The notes below the pieces were generated by a model. That model searched no databases. It was not told where the DNA came from and worked only from the letters and a program-made list of their open reading frames with translations. DNA of 64,000 nucleotides from Enoplolaimus lenunculus (taxonomy: Eukaryota; Nematoda; Enoplea; Enoplida; Thoracostomopsidae): contig JASANG010002906.1 in assembly GCA_030248215.1 (NCBI GenBank), positions 1 through 64,000 on the forward strand, given 5' to 3'. Below, piece after piece: positions 42,947 to 54,895 of the stretch; position 1 is the stretch's first letter, and the number at the start of each line of letters is the position of its first letter. Both the position numbers and the translations under genes were made by a program.

Positions 42947-44816
42947 ACTGGCACGCTGCCCAAATTGCATAGGGCGTGTGAAATGTTTATGATTGTATGT
43001 TTTCCAGGCCCAATCTCAAACTCTGTTTAGGTTCGTTTCACAATGTACACTGTACAAATTTGGTTCAGAATTGCAGTCGCTTCCCCGTCTATTTCCCCAT
43101 GTTCGATACCACAACACAAGTATACAGCACTAATCAATAAATATTGATTAAGTTGCCTATACTGTTGATCCGCTACGATACCTAGTTTTCCTTATTAGTA
43201 AAGTATGTGTTGTTTAACTACGAGGTGACTCAATTGGTCTTCAACTAGCAACAAGCTTACAAAATAACACTCCGTAAATTCGTAAATAGTTCCGCCAAAA
43301 CCAAGCAATCCTATCCCCGTTAGAATTACACGACCCCGGGTTTCCCCTGATAACAAGATCGGCCCATAGGCTCCTCGTGCTGACTACAAGAAGCCAGAAC
43401 ATCCGTTATAAAGCGCGGTTTAAGAGATGGTTTTAAGTTGTATTTTAGTTTTTAGTTTAAAATATATAATGGTCGTCGCATAGCCACCTACAGGGCGATC
43501 TCGCCTTTATAATACAAAGAAGCAATCTAGCACACACAGTTTACGCTAATCAATACGCATTGCGCATTTTTAAGAATTATTACACGGATACGCGGTGCAA
43601 AATTTCACAAAACATGCCAGCCAAAAAGGCCCGAGCCGAGCATTAAGCTGCTATAATTGAAATGTGACGCTAAACATCTCTGTTCAATTAGTCCACAGTT
43701 CTAAATCGCAGCTTGAACTTAAAGGTCTCAGATGAAATAAAAAAATATTCACAAAGAGAAGATTAGGATAAAGAGTTTGACACAGTTCAAATTGTGTGTT
43801 CGGTGCAAAGTTTTTGATGTAACTACTAAATGATGTGCGTAAACCTCAAATAATTTATTTTGCTGGAATTTAATAAGAATAAATCAACCGTTATTTCACT
43901 TTTATAATTTATTTCAAGCACGAAACAAAACACAGAAGCGTCAGAGATAAAAAATGTTACAATTGATATCGTTTTTGAAGTCCAAAAAATATTAAGGTTC
44001 AACGAACTCGTTTCTGACAAGAGAAATTCTACCTTTTTAAATTACAAAATTATATATATAATTTTAAAATTTCCAAGATTCAATATTTTAAATTTTAATC
44101 TCACAGTGAGTTTATATACTCTAATTTATGACATCACACTGTCACTCAAAACGAACTCTGTTATATTGGGGACAACGGGACCAGAGAAAAGGTCTTTTAT
44201 ATCAGGATCTAAAACAGGATCAAATTTGGGACCAGAGAAAATTTCTTATATCCGGACTTCTCTTGTGTCTTTATATACCTAGTTACACCGTATATATGTT
44301 GTATGTATTGAGCTAAAAGCTTCAAATCGTTCAAAGTTAAACAAATGTTTAGTTTTAGTGTTGAAACTCATTTAAATAAATTTGATGTCTTTAGTTTCTT
44401 ATGTAATATATAAAATAAACATATTTCTAGTTGAAAATATGTTTTACGCCAAAATTTGAAACCATTTTCACTATGTAACTTTTAGGATATAAGTCCTCAA
44501 CAGTAATTAAGAGCTCCGCTCTAACGTAAATCTAGGAATACATCATCTATTTGTGTATTTTTTGACAAAAAAAATATTTTTTAAGCCCGAAAGGGAACAT
44601 TATGGTATGTTATAAAATTGATTTTTCCGAATTTCAAATTCGGCAATTACATATGATCACAGGACGTCGCGAAGAGCTCAAATATGCAACGATTTTAAAT
44701 CCGCGTAGCTTCAGTATTAAAATATTTTGAAATTTTATTGAAATTGGGTCTGACTATTAAGCCCTTTAGCGCATTTCGGGTAATTTTCAAAATCTAAATT
44801 GTCGTAATATTTTTAG

Positions 44817-44919
44817 CCACCTGATTTTGCTTGTTCTTCTCCTGCGGCTCAAGCAAACTTTGAAAGCATCTCGCTCCGGGTTTTCTACCTTAGATTGCAC
44901 CACCCTACAAGCTGGGATG
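44817..44919 (+). CDS. Candidate exon A of an unidentified plus-strand gene
   Basis: Acceptor AATATTTTTAG, donor GGGATG|GTAGCT; phase 0 in, phase 1 out. It encodes PPDFACSSPAAQANFESISL and FYLRLHHPTSWD. It joins in phase to 55059. A weaker internal donor at 44879 (CTCCGG|GTTTTC, phase 0) would join to 45527. I do not recognise the protein. It could be the 3' part of the receptor gene or an independent gene. Confidence 0.4.
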
Positions 44920-45526
44920 GTAGCTAACGGAAAAGATACGATGTAGCTGTTATCTTTAGTTTAAATTTATGACTTGAAATACCAACAAACGCATATTTTC
45001 CTATTTAACAGAACACTGTTTGTGTTTGTTTTGTTTTAACTGGGTTTTGAGATTTCAAGTTTGGCTTGATGGTTCATTACTTACTAAAAATTTTCAACTA
45101 TTAATAGGGTGTAAACGGATAGTAAAAAACGACGGAAACGAAGAACGGATATTGAAGTGTATATATATAAAAGTTTTAAAGATGTTATATTATATTTTAA
45201 ATGCATTTGGTGATTTGTTTCACATCGAACAATTACAGCATCTCAGCAATGAAACATTGCGCGATATGTACTTGATTTATAAATAGTTTTGAGCATAAAA
45301 ATAACGGAATTTCTGGCATTTATATAGCGGAAACGGAAACACACACCGATTTTTGCCGGAAAAAGAAACAGATATTCGGTTACACCCTGGTAGATGACTA
45401 TAGGTGTTCGTGTTAGGTGCACAACTCTGTTTACGTTTAACTTCACTTGCAAAAAATTGGCTCTTTTAGGAATTTACTTGTGTTATTGTCCTATATTTAA
45501 CCTGGAGTCTTTCATTTGCTTTTCAG

Positions 45527-45580
45527 GCTGATTCAAACAAACGCAATAAGAAAATCGACAACAAGCAGCAAATCAATTAA
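45527..45580 (+). CDS. Candidate alternative terminal exon
   Basis: Acceptor TTTGCTTTTCAG, then ADSNKRNKKIDNKQQIN and TAA. Phase 0 in. Basic and short; compatible with the phase-0 donor at 44879. Evidence is limited to the splice site and composition. Confidence 0.3.
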   Translation, partial: ADSNKRNKKIDNKQQIN

Positions 45581-46344
45581 TCCTGAATTTCTGATTTGAC
45601 TGCAATTTATGTGCTATTTGCAACATGTAGTAAATTAATATATAGTTGTTATATTGGTTGATAACAAGAACTCGTATTTTTAAATGTGCGCAGCACATAT
45701 TCCTCTATAAAACATTCTACTTAAAACAATTTAGTTAAATTTTACCATTTGTTTTAAGTATAAGCGTACTAAATATTGAGTTAATCTTTGCTTAAATAAT
45801 GCAAATGAGAAAAACTACTGCTGTTGTTTCCTGATTAATTAAGTAAATGTAAAGCTAAGAATTTTGTGTTTGCGTAAAATTAAGTAAAACTTTGCCAAGC
45901 ACCATAGTAAGTAAAACCGACAATTATTTCGGTAACAGTTTTACTTAATTTTAAGTATATTTTTAGTGAGTGCTTGTTGGTGATATGTCTTGTAATTTTC
46001 TAATCAGTGAATAATGAGACTTCGATAATCAGCACGGTTTTTAGATTTGACGTGCCTTACTTGCTACAAATTTTGAGCTCCGCGACTGCAGAAGTTCGAG
46101 AGTTTATAAATATATCACCGCTGGTGATTGGGTGCTACACATATTTGAAAATACGGGCCAGGGTTTGAACGAATAGTAAAACTACTAGAAACAGATAGTG
46201 ATCAAGATAACGGAAACATAGTCATTTTTACCTAGTGTTCCTTAGTTATTGCGTAAAATTTCCAAACTGTAAAAATTCTGCATTTACTTTTTAGTACATT
46301 TGTAATGTAAACAATATTCAAACGCGACAAGGCCATCGAAGCAT

Positions 46345-46750
46345 AAGGGTTGTGCTATACTCGCCGTGCGTCGGTGCGATAACATTTAAATTAAAATTTG
46401 CACCAAATAGTTTTTGCCTATAATGCGTCATCCACTGTATTTTGTGCCCGCTGTGTGGAAATTAGACACGCCTTTTTCCAAGTGCGGTTTTGCAAAATGC
46501 TAGGCAACGGGAAATTGAATTTGGAAACTGTTTCAAATTTCCACTACTACAGAATTTTGTTGAATCGACTAGTAAATTGATGAGATAAATTAAAGTCCAT
46601 TTACCATTAGCGATTTTAAAAAGGACAGAAAAGGGAAATTGAAACAGTTTCTAAATTCAATTTCCACTGTCATTTCAAGTTTCAGTGCAACACATAGCGG
46701 CGTGCGGCGGCCACACGGCGATGGCCGGCACTGTAAAGGATAGCGCAACC
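46345..46750 (+). mobile_element. CG-dense MITE (family G), long copy
   Basis: Starts AAGGGTTGTGCTATACTCGC and ends GGATAGCGCAACC. Only the ends are CG-rich, the centre being AT-rich with inverted 'gaaattgaatttggaaactg' / 'cagtttctaaattcaatttc' arms. Lies just downstream of the TTR gene's poly(A) signal. Confidence 0.75.
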
Positions 46751-46761
46751 ATTCAACCTAT

Positions 46762-46767
46762 TTTATT
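46762..46767 (-). terminator. Poly(A) signal of the TTR-like gene
   Basis: AATAAA on the minus strand, 72 bases beyond the stop codon; position and spacing are as expected. Confidence 0.6.
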
Positions 46768-46838
46768 TGGTTTTACAGCCTTTAAACGTGTGCAAAATTT
46801 GAATCATTTTGTTTACTAAATCTTGAAAAGTTTACATT

Positions 46839-46994
46839 TTAAAATGTACATTTAACACCTTCTTCGGCGCGATGTCCATCCAGTTTAATTTCTTCGCCAA
46901 ATTCGTAAGTTTTACCGATATACGAAGTAGGCAGCACAAATGATAACTTTCGAAAGCATCCTGGTGATAAGTTAGAATTACACTGATGGTAGAT
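46839..46994 (-). CDS. TTR-like exon 4 with stop codon
   Basis: Acceptor GTACTTTCAG. It encodes IYHQCNSNLSPGCFRKLSFV, then TYEFGEEIKLDG and a final KCTF before TAA (46839-46841). Confidence 0.93.
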   Translation of the reverse strand: MYHQCNSNLSPGCFRKLSFVLPTSYIGKTYEFGEEIKLDGHRAEEGVKCTF

Positions 46995-49900
46995 CTGAAA
47001 GTACTTAGAACAATGATCTATTCAAACACGTTTCGTTTCTAGACGTCAATATATGACCCGAAAAAATGCCGCAATGCAATTAAAAAATTTTAATCGCAAC
47101 AATTCACCGCCTGACAACTCGTCGTCCGACAACTTGTAGTGTGAGATTTCGTCGACTCGACAATTCGATGCCAATCAATATGCTTATAGGCACCGCGTAG
47201 GCTTAGAATGACGCTTACGATATATGCTTAGAATATTTAAAGGCTTCAGGACATTGTTGGGCGACCAGATGTCGAGCGACGAAGAGTCGTAGATTCCTTG
47301 GACAACACATAAACAAAATTTATTTCATCTTCTCTTGGGAACTAAGTATACTACCAAAATCTGCGTCAAATATTTAGTTTGTATACGTTTATAAAAATCA
47401 ACTGGAGCCATGCCAAGAATACGCATACGGGGGAATTCCAGCTTTAATTATATGGCTTAAATAAGATTTATTTCAACCATAGGTCAATTTTAGTCACATT
47501 TCTGTATCAAATTCGAGCTAAAACTTAATTAGTTATTCTCAATTTATTAACTGTGATCAATGATGTGAAACCAGCTGTATAATTTGCGTCATGTGACTAT
47601 AAGTACCGCCGTTGTTAACGAATGAATTGAAACCTAAACTGTTATTTGGCAATTTTTAAAATGTAATAAAATAGATGCCTATTTGTGATTATCTATACTT
47701 GTGACGCTCAATGAAACCCGTGACAGCTGAGTGTTTGACGCACAATTCGTGATAGTAAAATTTAGTAAATAGACCGCAGTCGATTTTTTGACCAAGATGA
47801 AAACTAAACGTTTTTATCTCGTGTTTTCACTCCGTTTTTGAATTCACAAATGTATTTTTACTGCACGCGTTAAAGTTTAATCTGCAATTAAAAGAAAGCA
47901 CAGCTTACCTTGAATACTGGATCAATATCCGACGTAAAATCTCTCGCTTTGCCACAAAATTCAAAAAAGCCGTCTTCGTCTGTTGTTGATTGACCCATAA
48001 AGTCGTCGGGATTAACTGAAATAGAAACAGGACTTAAATAGAAAAATATGTGAAACTATTCATGAATATTTTCGTTGGAAAAAAACAGGGTTAAAAATCG
48101 TTTTGGTTGGCAATTCCACCCAGTGAACAATTTCAGGGGAGCGTATATACAAGCGAACAAATGCTTAATTGTGAAAGTCATTCAATTTCGGCTATAATAC
48201 CTTCAAACAAAAAAATGCGTTTAGGGTTTAGTGCCGGCTCTGCTACGGTCGTTTGAAAACAAAATATGACACTTCATAACTTTTGACTGCGAGGTCTTGA
48301 GAAATTTTTGTGTTAATTTTGCTTTATATTTTTTAGTTCGAATCTAAATATCAGATATCTGTCGGAGATATATGTTACCGTTTGCGTGGTTGACGTTCAT
48401 GGCCAATGAAAAACAGAGGATCGGAACAGTAGTATATGCGTATTCCTAAGCCTAAGCGTAAGAACCGCTAAGCCTGAGCATAAGAATGAGCTTATACCAA
48501 AGCCTAAGCCTAAGCCAAGTGAATAAAATTGGTCTATAGCTTAAGCTTGCTTTTTTCAAATTCAGAACAATGTTCCGCCCCTGATCTGTACATAGAGCAA
48601 CGTTCGTTTACGCAGCAAGTTGACTACAATGTATATATCTAAAAGTTCAAAATATAAACTAGTGAAATCGATTGCTTGCCACTAGCGGATGCAGTGGGGG
48701 CGGCGTGAAGCATACGCCTCCCGCCGTCAAAAATTTTCTGCGATGAAATGGCAAGGTTCCTACATTACAATTTTTCGCTGCCCATGGCATATATAATAGC
48801 ATACAGTAAAAATTGCGTTTCATAACATTTGTCAGCCTGGCCCCTGTCACAAACTTTTGGATTCGACTCTGCTGCTTACACCTATCTTTATCCCACAGCT
48901 TCAACAATACGTTATCCATTTCGCTTTGATCACTGAGACATGTCAGTTTGCCACGGACACAAATACTTTGTTTCGCTTTCACATTCTCAAGCAAGTTGTC
49001 CACCGGTTCTGAAATTAATGATGAACCCGAACGCATTGAGGGAACCTTGAGTTTCTAAACGACTGCTGGCGACATATTTACGAAACTACACGACAATTTC
49101 TATTTCAACTACCTGAAGATGCGGGGATCCATATTTGCGGAAGGCCTCTCAAATGGGTGTATCTATGGTAGTGTCTGACCCGGCTCTGGTAGATTGTCCC
49201 ACTTACATTAAATATATATGCTTTACAGGTTTCGAAATTAACCAAATTCCAATTTCATCTGAAATATAAAATTTCTAGCCACAATTCTAACACAAATCCA
49301 CGGGGGGGGGCGAGAAGCGTTTATCACCACCATTTGGCTATAGAAGCTTGACGATCGAGTCCGATAATATTCGCACCTCTTGTGACGATTTTGCACTTCA
49401 CATACGTTTAAGGATTCTTAGGTACTACGCAATGCGTATAGCATCACGGGTACACAATTTCCAATTTTAGTTTCACACAGAATATTGTATTCGAAAAAGG
49501 GTTAAAATTTATTGGCCTTAAACTTTCGAGAATTGTGCTTAATAATATCAAGAGTGGATAATCGCTATTTAACAATAGTGCAACTGGGCACATTCTGCGT
49601 AGAAAAGAAGGTGCCCGGCACGCGTTGCGTTTTTGCCCTACCCCCTCTTTATTTAGAGGGAAGCGCAGCCGGTGCGAACTATGCCACTTTATGTATGCTG
49701 CGTCAAACATGCTCCCCTCATATTTTAATTTAGGGGTATTCATTTGATAGCGACCCCCTCTAAACAAGGGGAGAAGTTGGGCAAAAACGCAACACCCGTT
49801 GGTACGTTTTGTACCTAGCGGAACCCCAATAGTTGCACACTCTTGCCATTGTCCACTCTTGATGATATTAAGAATGCTTGATACATGAGTATGCAACTTT

Positions 49901-50344
49901 TGGGATACGCATGGTACAAAACATACTTGGCACTCATTGCGTTTTTGACCGACCCTCTTTATTTAGGTAGGGTACAACCTGTACGAACCATGGAACAGTG
50001 TGCATCCGGCATAAAAATGCTCAGCTTATAGTTTAATTTAGGGGTATTGCATATGACAGCGACCCCCTTCTAAACAAGGGGAGAGGTCGGCTAAAAACGC
50101 AACGCCCAGTGGTACACTTTGTACTAAACTGAACCTCAAGAGCTGCATACTCTCTTAAATCATGCACTCTTGGTAATACCTGGTCGTTCGTTACAGGCAG
50201 GCAAACGGGAAAAGATTGAGCAGCAATTTTACCTGGAATTTTAATGCTTTCTGTGTCGATGCTGATGAAATCATCACAAAGCGCATTTTGCAATACGAAA
50301 TAAATTATGGAAACTAAGAACAACAGTTGAGATTGAAAATACAT
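46839..50344 (-). CDS. Transthyretin-like (TTR) family secreted protein, 4 exons
   Basis: Exons in transcript order: 50233-50344, 48880-49008, 47909-48015 and 46839-46994, all joined with matching phases (1, 1, 0), giving 167 residues. Residues 1-23 form a signal peptide (MYFQSQLLFLVSIIYF..ALC). The body has the family's landmarks in order: SICVRGKLTC, VLLKLWDKDR, NPDDFMGQSTTDEDGFFEF, DPVFKIYHQC, GCFRKLSFVLPTSYI and a C-terminal cysteine. The family is a nematode-expanded set of small secreted proteins with a transthyretin-like fold; one C. elegans member (TTR-52) b bridges apoptotic cells and their engulfers, but most have no known role. I cannot assign this copy to a subgroup. It lies on the strand opposite to candidate exons on both sides, so it may be nested in an intron. 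Confidence 0.92.
47909..48015 (-). CDS. TTR-like exon 3
   Basis: Acceptor TTTCTATTTCAG, donor TTCAAG|GTAAGC. It encodes NPDDFMGQSTTDEDGFFEFC and DIDPVFK, the most family-specific part. Confidence 0.93.
48401..48595 (+). mobile_element. TTAGGC-core MITE (family T) in a TTR intron
   Basis: Left GGCCAATGAAAAACAGAGGA, right GTTCCGCCCCTGATCTGTAC. Lies between TTR exons 2 and 3, opposite to the gene's strand. Confidence 0.75.
48667..48874. mobile_element. hAT-like MITE (family H) next to a splice donor
   Basis: Starts TTGCCACTAGCGGATGCAG and ends TTTGGATTCGACTCTGC, the inverse of the CAGNGGCGGATCCA end. The right border touches the donor sequence of TTR exon 2. Confidence 0.7.
48880..49008 (-). 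CDS. TTR-like exon 2
   Basis: Acceptor TTAATTTCAG, donor GATAGGT|GTAAGC. It encodes KAKQSICVRGKLTCLSDQSE and VLLKLWDKDR. The intron that follows is occupied from its sixth base by a hAT-like MITE. Confidence 0.92.
49553..50178. repeat. Two GTACATTCT foldback MITEs in tandem (family F)
   Basis: Two units, about 49553-49870 and 49870-50178, each with the CACGCGTTGCGTTTTTG / CAAAAACGCAACACC arms and a poly-C/poly-G loop. They fill most of TTR intron 1. Confidence 0.75.
50233..50344 (-). CDS. TTR-like exon 1: signal peptide
   Basis: ATG at 50344; donor ATTCCAG|GTAAAA leaves phase 1. The frame runs on past the donor to 50180, but only this donor fits exon 2. Confidence 0.8.
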
Positions 50345-50540
50345 TTTTCAGTGTTGTAAGTTTTTTTTGTAATTCTCTATTAATGAATTTTCATTAATGT
50401 TTCAAGCAAAAACGATTATTCTCAGAATGTGCAACTTTTGATTGTGAAGACCCAGGGCCGGTTTAACTTGCTGAAAGGGACGAAAACAACTTTAGAAGCG
50501 AACACTGTCATTTGGTACGTAGAGTCACAAGTTTACAACC

Positions 50541-50770
50541 ATGGGGCGGATCCAGAAATTTGTGACAAGAGGGTAAGCTTGCAAATGTTATGAAATACAA
50601 TTTTGACTGCGTGATAAGACATTGATAGCGAATAATTGTAAGGTAGGAACCATATCATTTTGTCAAAAAAAGATTTCTGAGGGGAAAATTGAAAGATAGG
50701 GATTTTACCATTTTATCACAAAAAAATTGCTGACGGGGATGCACGCTTCCCACCGAACCCCTTTTGGATC
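50541..50770 (+). repeat. hAT-like MITE (family H), right end eroded
   Basis: Starts GGGGCGGATCCAGAAATTTG and includes the family's 'taccattttatcacaaaaaa' segment twice; ends near TTTTGGATCCCAC. Confidence 0.65.
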
Positions 50771-51291
50771 CCACAAAAGCGAAACGTGAGCCGGGTTCTG
50801 CAACAGTACCGAAGTGTTTTCGGCAACATTAAACGATTTTGAAGTCAACAAACAATATCTTTAACCCTCATTTCAATTTGGCTGCCCTCTTATAATTTTC
50901 TACTTGCGTAGTTGTGTGTAACCATGTTGTATATGCGGAAGTTGTATATTTCTACAGTGGTCACTTCAAGACAAACCAAATAAACAACAGTGCGAAATTC
51001 TGGTTTAAAATAATATATAATGAAAGCACGTTGAACTAAATCCGGTTGTTAATAACAATTTAGCCTACTAAGCCTACTAAAACTGCTGGCGTTGACACCG
51101 CAAAACAGTTGTTATCGAACAATTTCAGGCCAAAATGTTTCAGTGAAATAATAACAAAACGCTAACTACAAACGCTGTTTTGTTCGTGTGGAACAGTTTT
51201 CGTAATATCGTGCATATATATGTCGTAGCCACGGCACCAATTTAGCCATATGGCCAAAATGGAGATAGGCACGGCAGCAATTCGTGCGTTG

Positions 51292-51640
51292 GGGACAGTG
51301 GGACAGTTAGACAGTTGGGACAGATGGGATAGTTGGGACAGATGGGACAGATGGGACAGTTGGGACAGATGGGACAGATGGTACAGATGGGACAGTCGAG
51401 ACACTTGGAACAGACGGGACAGTTGGGACAGATGGGACACTTGGGACACTTGGGACAGATGAGACAGTTGGGACAGATGGGGCAGTTGGGACAGATGGCA
51501 CAGATGGGACAGATGGCAACAGATGGACAGATGGCACAGATGGGACAGTTGGGCCAGTTGGGACAGATGGGACAGTTGGGACAGATGGGACAAATGGGAC
51601 ACTTGGGACAGTTGGGACAGATGGGACAGTTGGGACAGAT
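51292..51640 (+). repeat. 9-bp minisatellite (GGGACAGAT / GGGACAGTT)
   Basis: About 38 units alternating GGGACAGAT and GGGACAGTT with occasional substitutions (CACTTG, GTACAG). Because the unit is a multiple of three, several frames on both strands stay open (up to 166 codons, as Gln-Met-Gly, Ser-Val-Pro or Ser-His-Leu repeats). No splice sites or start context make any of them a likely gene. Confidence 0.9.
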
Positions 51641-52847
51641 GACCCCATTGTGTGTAACAGGGTGAAAGTTGTGTTCAATAATGCCCGCTGTAATTCAGAG
51701 CTATGAGTGCCATGCTCGGATCGGGATCGGGTAGGTCCAGTTGTGGATCGGATCAAATCGGATCGATGGAAAATCAAAATCAGATCGCTCCGTCCGATCC
51801 GATCCACAACACTTCACCTGACCAGTTATCTGGTCTACGCAAGTGTAGTGCTGCCGTATGTTTGCGCTCTACAGTGACATATGTGAAACGAGGCGGGCAA
51901 GGGAAATATAACCACGGTCTCCATCTATGATTTTGTAACAGTAACCAGTTTACCAATTGCCAGTCTAGGGCGTCCTCGAGCCCCACCCCCCCAAATTTGG
52001 CTGGTGCCCCCAAATAGACTTGGTCTAAAAGTAAATATTCTTGAATTGCAATTGGAGGGACCCCCAAAATTATTCGAAGCCTCCCAAATACAATTTTCTG
52101 CGGATTGCCAATACTATCGGACATGAATTGTAAGTGTCAGAAACGCAGAAAACAAATAAAATATGCTTCACTTGAAGCTTATCTTTGCTACAACTACTTT
52201 ATTTACGAAAACTTCTACTTTCTTACAAAGACACCGCTGAAGACGGCGTTAACAGATTGAAATATTGAAATACAAACAAAAAATAAGAGTTGCCCTGTGC
52301 ACCACGCGTAAAAAATGATTTTAAACAAACGAGCTAAACCGCACAGTGAACCTACCGCGTCATATCACTTTACCAGCTTCTACGCGTTTTTTTTTATTTT
52401 CTTTTCTATGGATCCGAGACATTCGCTTAAATGCTGAAATGTATACGAAAATTTATTGTAAAATTTATTAAACAGAGAAAATGGGTTCAAAACTGTTCAA
52501 ATGAAGTCCTCAAACGCAGTCAATAGATGCTGTATGCAAGCTGAATATTACAAAATCACATCTGGTTTCTATTCTCAAATGTGTGTAGCACCTAGCTAAG
52601 AGATACGAATTTTGTACTCGGTTGTAGGATCATCAATCAAATGCGAAAAAATATGCCAAATTTTGCTGTTTGTTGGCGTTCGTTTTCCGTTTTTTGCATT
52701 TTAGTTCGAATTTTGCAACGCGTCTTTATTGTTCTGATAATGAATCAATCTATACGCTTCACATACGTAGTTTTAGCAACGTTTCAACAGATTTGAATAT
52801 TCACGTATCCTATACAAAAGAAGATTTCGTAGAAAAAATTGTATTAT

Positions 52848-52852
52848 ATATA

Positions 52853-52882
<30 letters not shown>
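52848..52882 (+). repeat. (TTTA)n microsatellite
   Basis: About eight TTTA units in a row. Confidence 0.9.
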
Positions 52883-52883
<1 letters not shown>

Positions 52884-53072
52884 AACTAAATGCAAATCAG
52901 TGTTTTTAAAACAAATTAACGTTGTATAAATATTGCAACCATATTGACTAGTACTTATGCTGATTCGCCAAGCGTTGTAACAGATTGGCCTGACTAAATG
53001 GGAATTGAATTAAAACCGTTCAAACAAAACATTTAAAGGCTACACGTTCACATAGCAAAAAGGTCTGTACCT

Positions 53073-53232
53073 TTAATTTGCGTTCAATTTTTTTAACCAA
53101 AAGTTCACATTGTCCATTGTGGTTATATATATTATTTTTTCGTTGACTTTTTTGTTGTCAAATGTCTGCATTTCAAATTGAATTAGGCTGATGTCTATCA
53201 TCGAAAAGCGAATGATATTATTTGTGGACCCA
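53073..53232 (-). CDS. Terminal exon of an unidentified minus-strand gene
   Basis: Acceptor TTGAATCTGCCAG, phase 2 in. It encodes GSTNNIIRFSMIDISLIQFE, then QTFDNKKVNEKI and ends NFWLKKLNAN before TAA. The alternating hydrophobic pattern suggests beta strands. I do not recognise the family. Confidence 0.5.
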
Positions 53233-53842
53233 CTGGCAGATTCAAAACAGAACAATCCAGGACATGGCCCGATAACAACAGGGGTTAAGTAAACATTTAG
53301 ATGTCAAATTGCGTTTAGCTTCTCGCTCGATTCGCTAGCAGTGGGTTTTTTCACTATTTATATATCACAGACCGCGGTCAGAAATGTATGGATCCGCCGC
53401 TGTGCTGATCAGTTGAGCTGTCTCTGGTACATCACCGTATACGAAATGGAGACAAATTTTGTTTTAAAGTTAATTTTTTTATTCTTTTTAAATGTCGTTC
53501 GCTATTTTAAAATTCCCGTGAGAAGCGGCTGCAAAGTTAAACGCTGAAACGACGTTTTGTTGAATTGATTTGTGTCCGTATTGAACTTGCCGAGTGGAGT
53601 ATGATTGGCTTAAAGATTTTATTTAAAGCAAAAATGTGTATATGTGATATATGTACCCGCAAGAGTTGCACGCTACCAGCCACGGGATACTCAACTGAAA
53701 TTTTACTGAATAAAACAAAACTTTAGTCAAATTTTTTGATGATAAACCCCACAAACTGACCATTTTTTACAGGAACGTTTTCCACTGCTTCTGCGATACA
53801 GCTTCAAGCTTGGATTCGAAGCGCGGATTGTCAGATCATTAC

Positions 53843-53904
53843 CGGATATTGACCACTTCCTGCCAAATATTAATGCGGAAATTAGGAGTTTCTATTTGAA
53901 ATAT
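53843..53904 (-). CDS. Internal exon of the same minus-strand gene
   Basis: Acceptor TTTTAATTTCAG, donor AATATCCG|GTAATG; phase 0 in, phase 2 out. It encodes FQIETPNFRINIWQEVVNI and joins in phase to 53073-53232. The plus strand over the same bases is also open, which weakens the call. Confidence 0.5.
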
Positions 53905-54790
53905 CTGAAATTAAAATTTGCGTTTTTAAGTTTTCAAACATCAAATGTCGGCTCTTGCGGTTCGTTTGACTCGTCGCTCTATGTCTGATTAATACGGACC
54001 CGGTACTTTGTTGTGGTTCTATCCTGTACACAAACTCCAAAAGATACAAATCTTGGATTGTACTACGATTGTTGGCGGTCTAAACTTTATTTGTTCCTGC
54101 GGCCAAAATTACAAAAAACTGCACTCGAAAACTGTTTCAACAAACCATTTTATGTGCTGTGCCTAAGCATTTGTGCATAATTTGATCTCTTGTACTTTCT
54201 TTATCATATATACCTATTCTGTAGTTTGATAGTATTTATATACAACTGGTCAATGTGTAAAACAAGTTTCGAACACTAAATCAAACAGTTTCAGCCTAAA
54301 GCTACACCCTATGCGTGACTCTCGGCCTAAATCTGGACCATAGACGCTGCCAGGGTATCGGGTTCAAGTAGTTTTTTGCCCAAAACGTGTATAATAATAG
54401 ATTGATAGTGTGATGCCATTTTGAGCAATCATTGAAAAACGTTATAGATTTGCCCGACACACATGAAAAATAGTTTTGGGTTCTCTCTCATAAACCAGAG
54501 GTTCTGGCGCCCACCTGCTGTGGGTTTATTGCCTGAGGGACAGCCTTAAGGCCAACGACGGCTTTGTTTAGGTCCTGTTCTATATATGAGTGGTTTTCAG
54601 TACAAATTATTGTTCTATGTGTGTACCTCAATAATGATACTGGTTCATTATTCTGTTGTTGTTGTTTGTGTTTGGTTAAAGGTGTAATAGCTGGTAAACG
54701 TATTTTAAGGTTTCAGAGGTTGCATTGTGTGTTAACCCATATTCTATTGTACCAATGATAATTTATCCGAAGAACTTTGCTTAATCTTAC

Positions 54791-54895
54791 CATTTCATAC
54801 GTGGATATGTTTGTTGCGTATCGTTTTATAATAATTGATTTGGTAAAACATACCAGGCAGGCGACAGTTATTTTTAGTTGAGAGTATACCTCAAA
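54791..54895 (-). CDS. Possible upstream exon of the same minus-strand gene
   Basis: Acceptor CTCATCTTTAG, donor GAAATG|GTAAGA, phase 0 in and out. It encodes FEVYSQLKITVACLVCFTKS and RYATNISTYEM. The phase fits, but the composition alone would not convince; no start exon was found further upstream. Confidence 0.35.

Larger units (their letters stand above)
40042..44816. other. Repeat-rich stretch, no secure gene
   Basis: Includes a family T MITE (40602-40804), a family T 5' fragment (41622-41670), a 26-bp duplication (41795-41847), a TACTGTAGTGACC-type element (41978-42355) and a long-TIR element (42414-42946). A possible small exon at 41104-41141 (acceptor AAAATTTCAG; reads IAQTRSYYWNRN) would link exon 27's internal donor to the exon at 44817 in phase, but its own donor is poor. 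Confidence 0.4.

Noticed and set aside
51162-51807. Repetitive proteins (Ser-Val-Pro or Ser-His-Leu repeats) on the minus strand and Gln-Met-Gly repeats on the plus strand
   Set aside because: All follow from a 9-bp minisatellite; several frames are open at once and none has splice sites or a plausible start.
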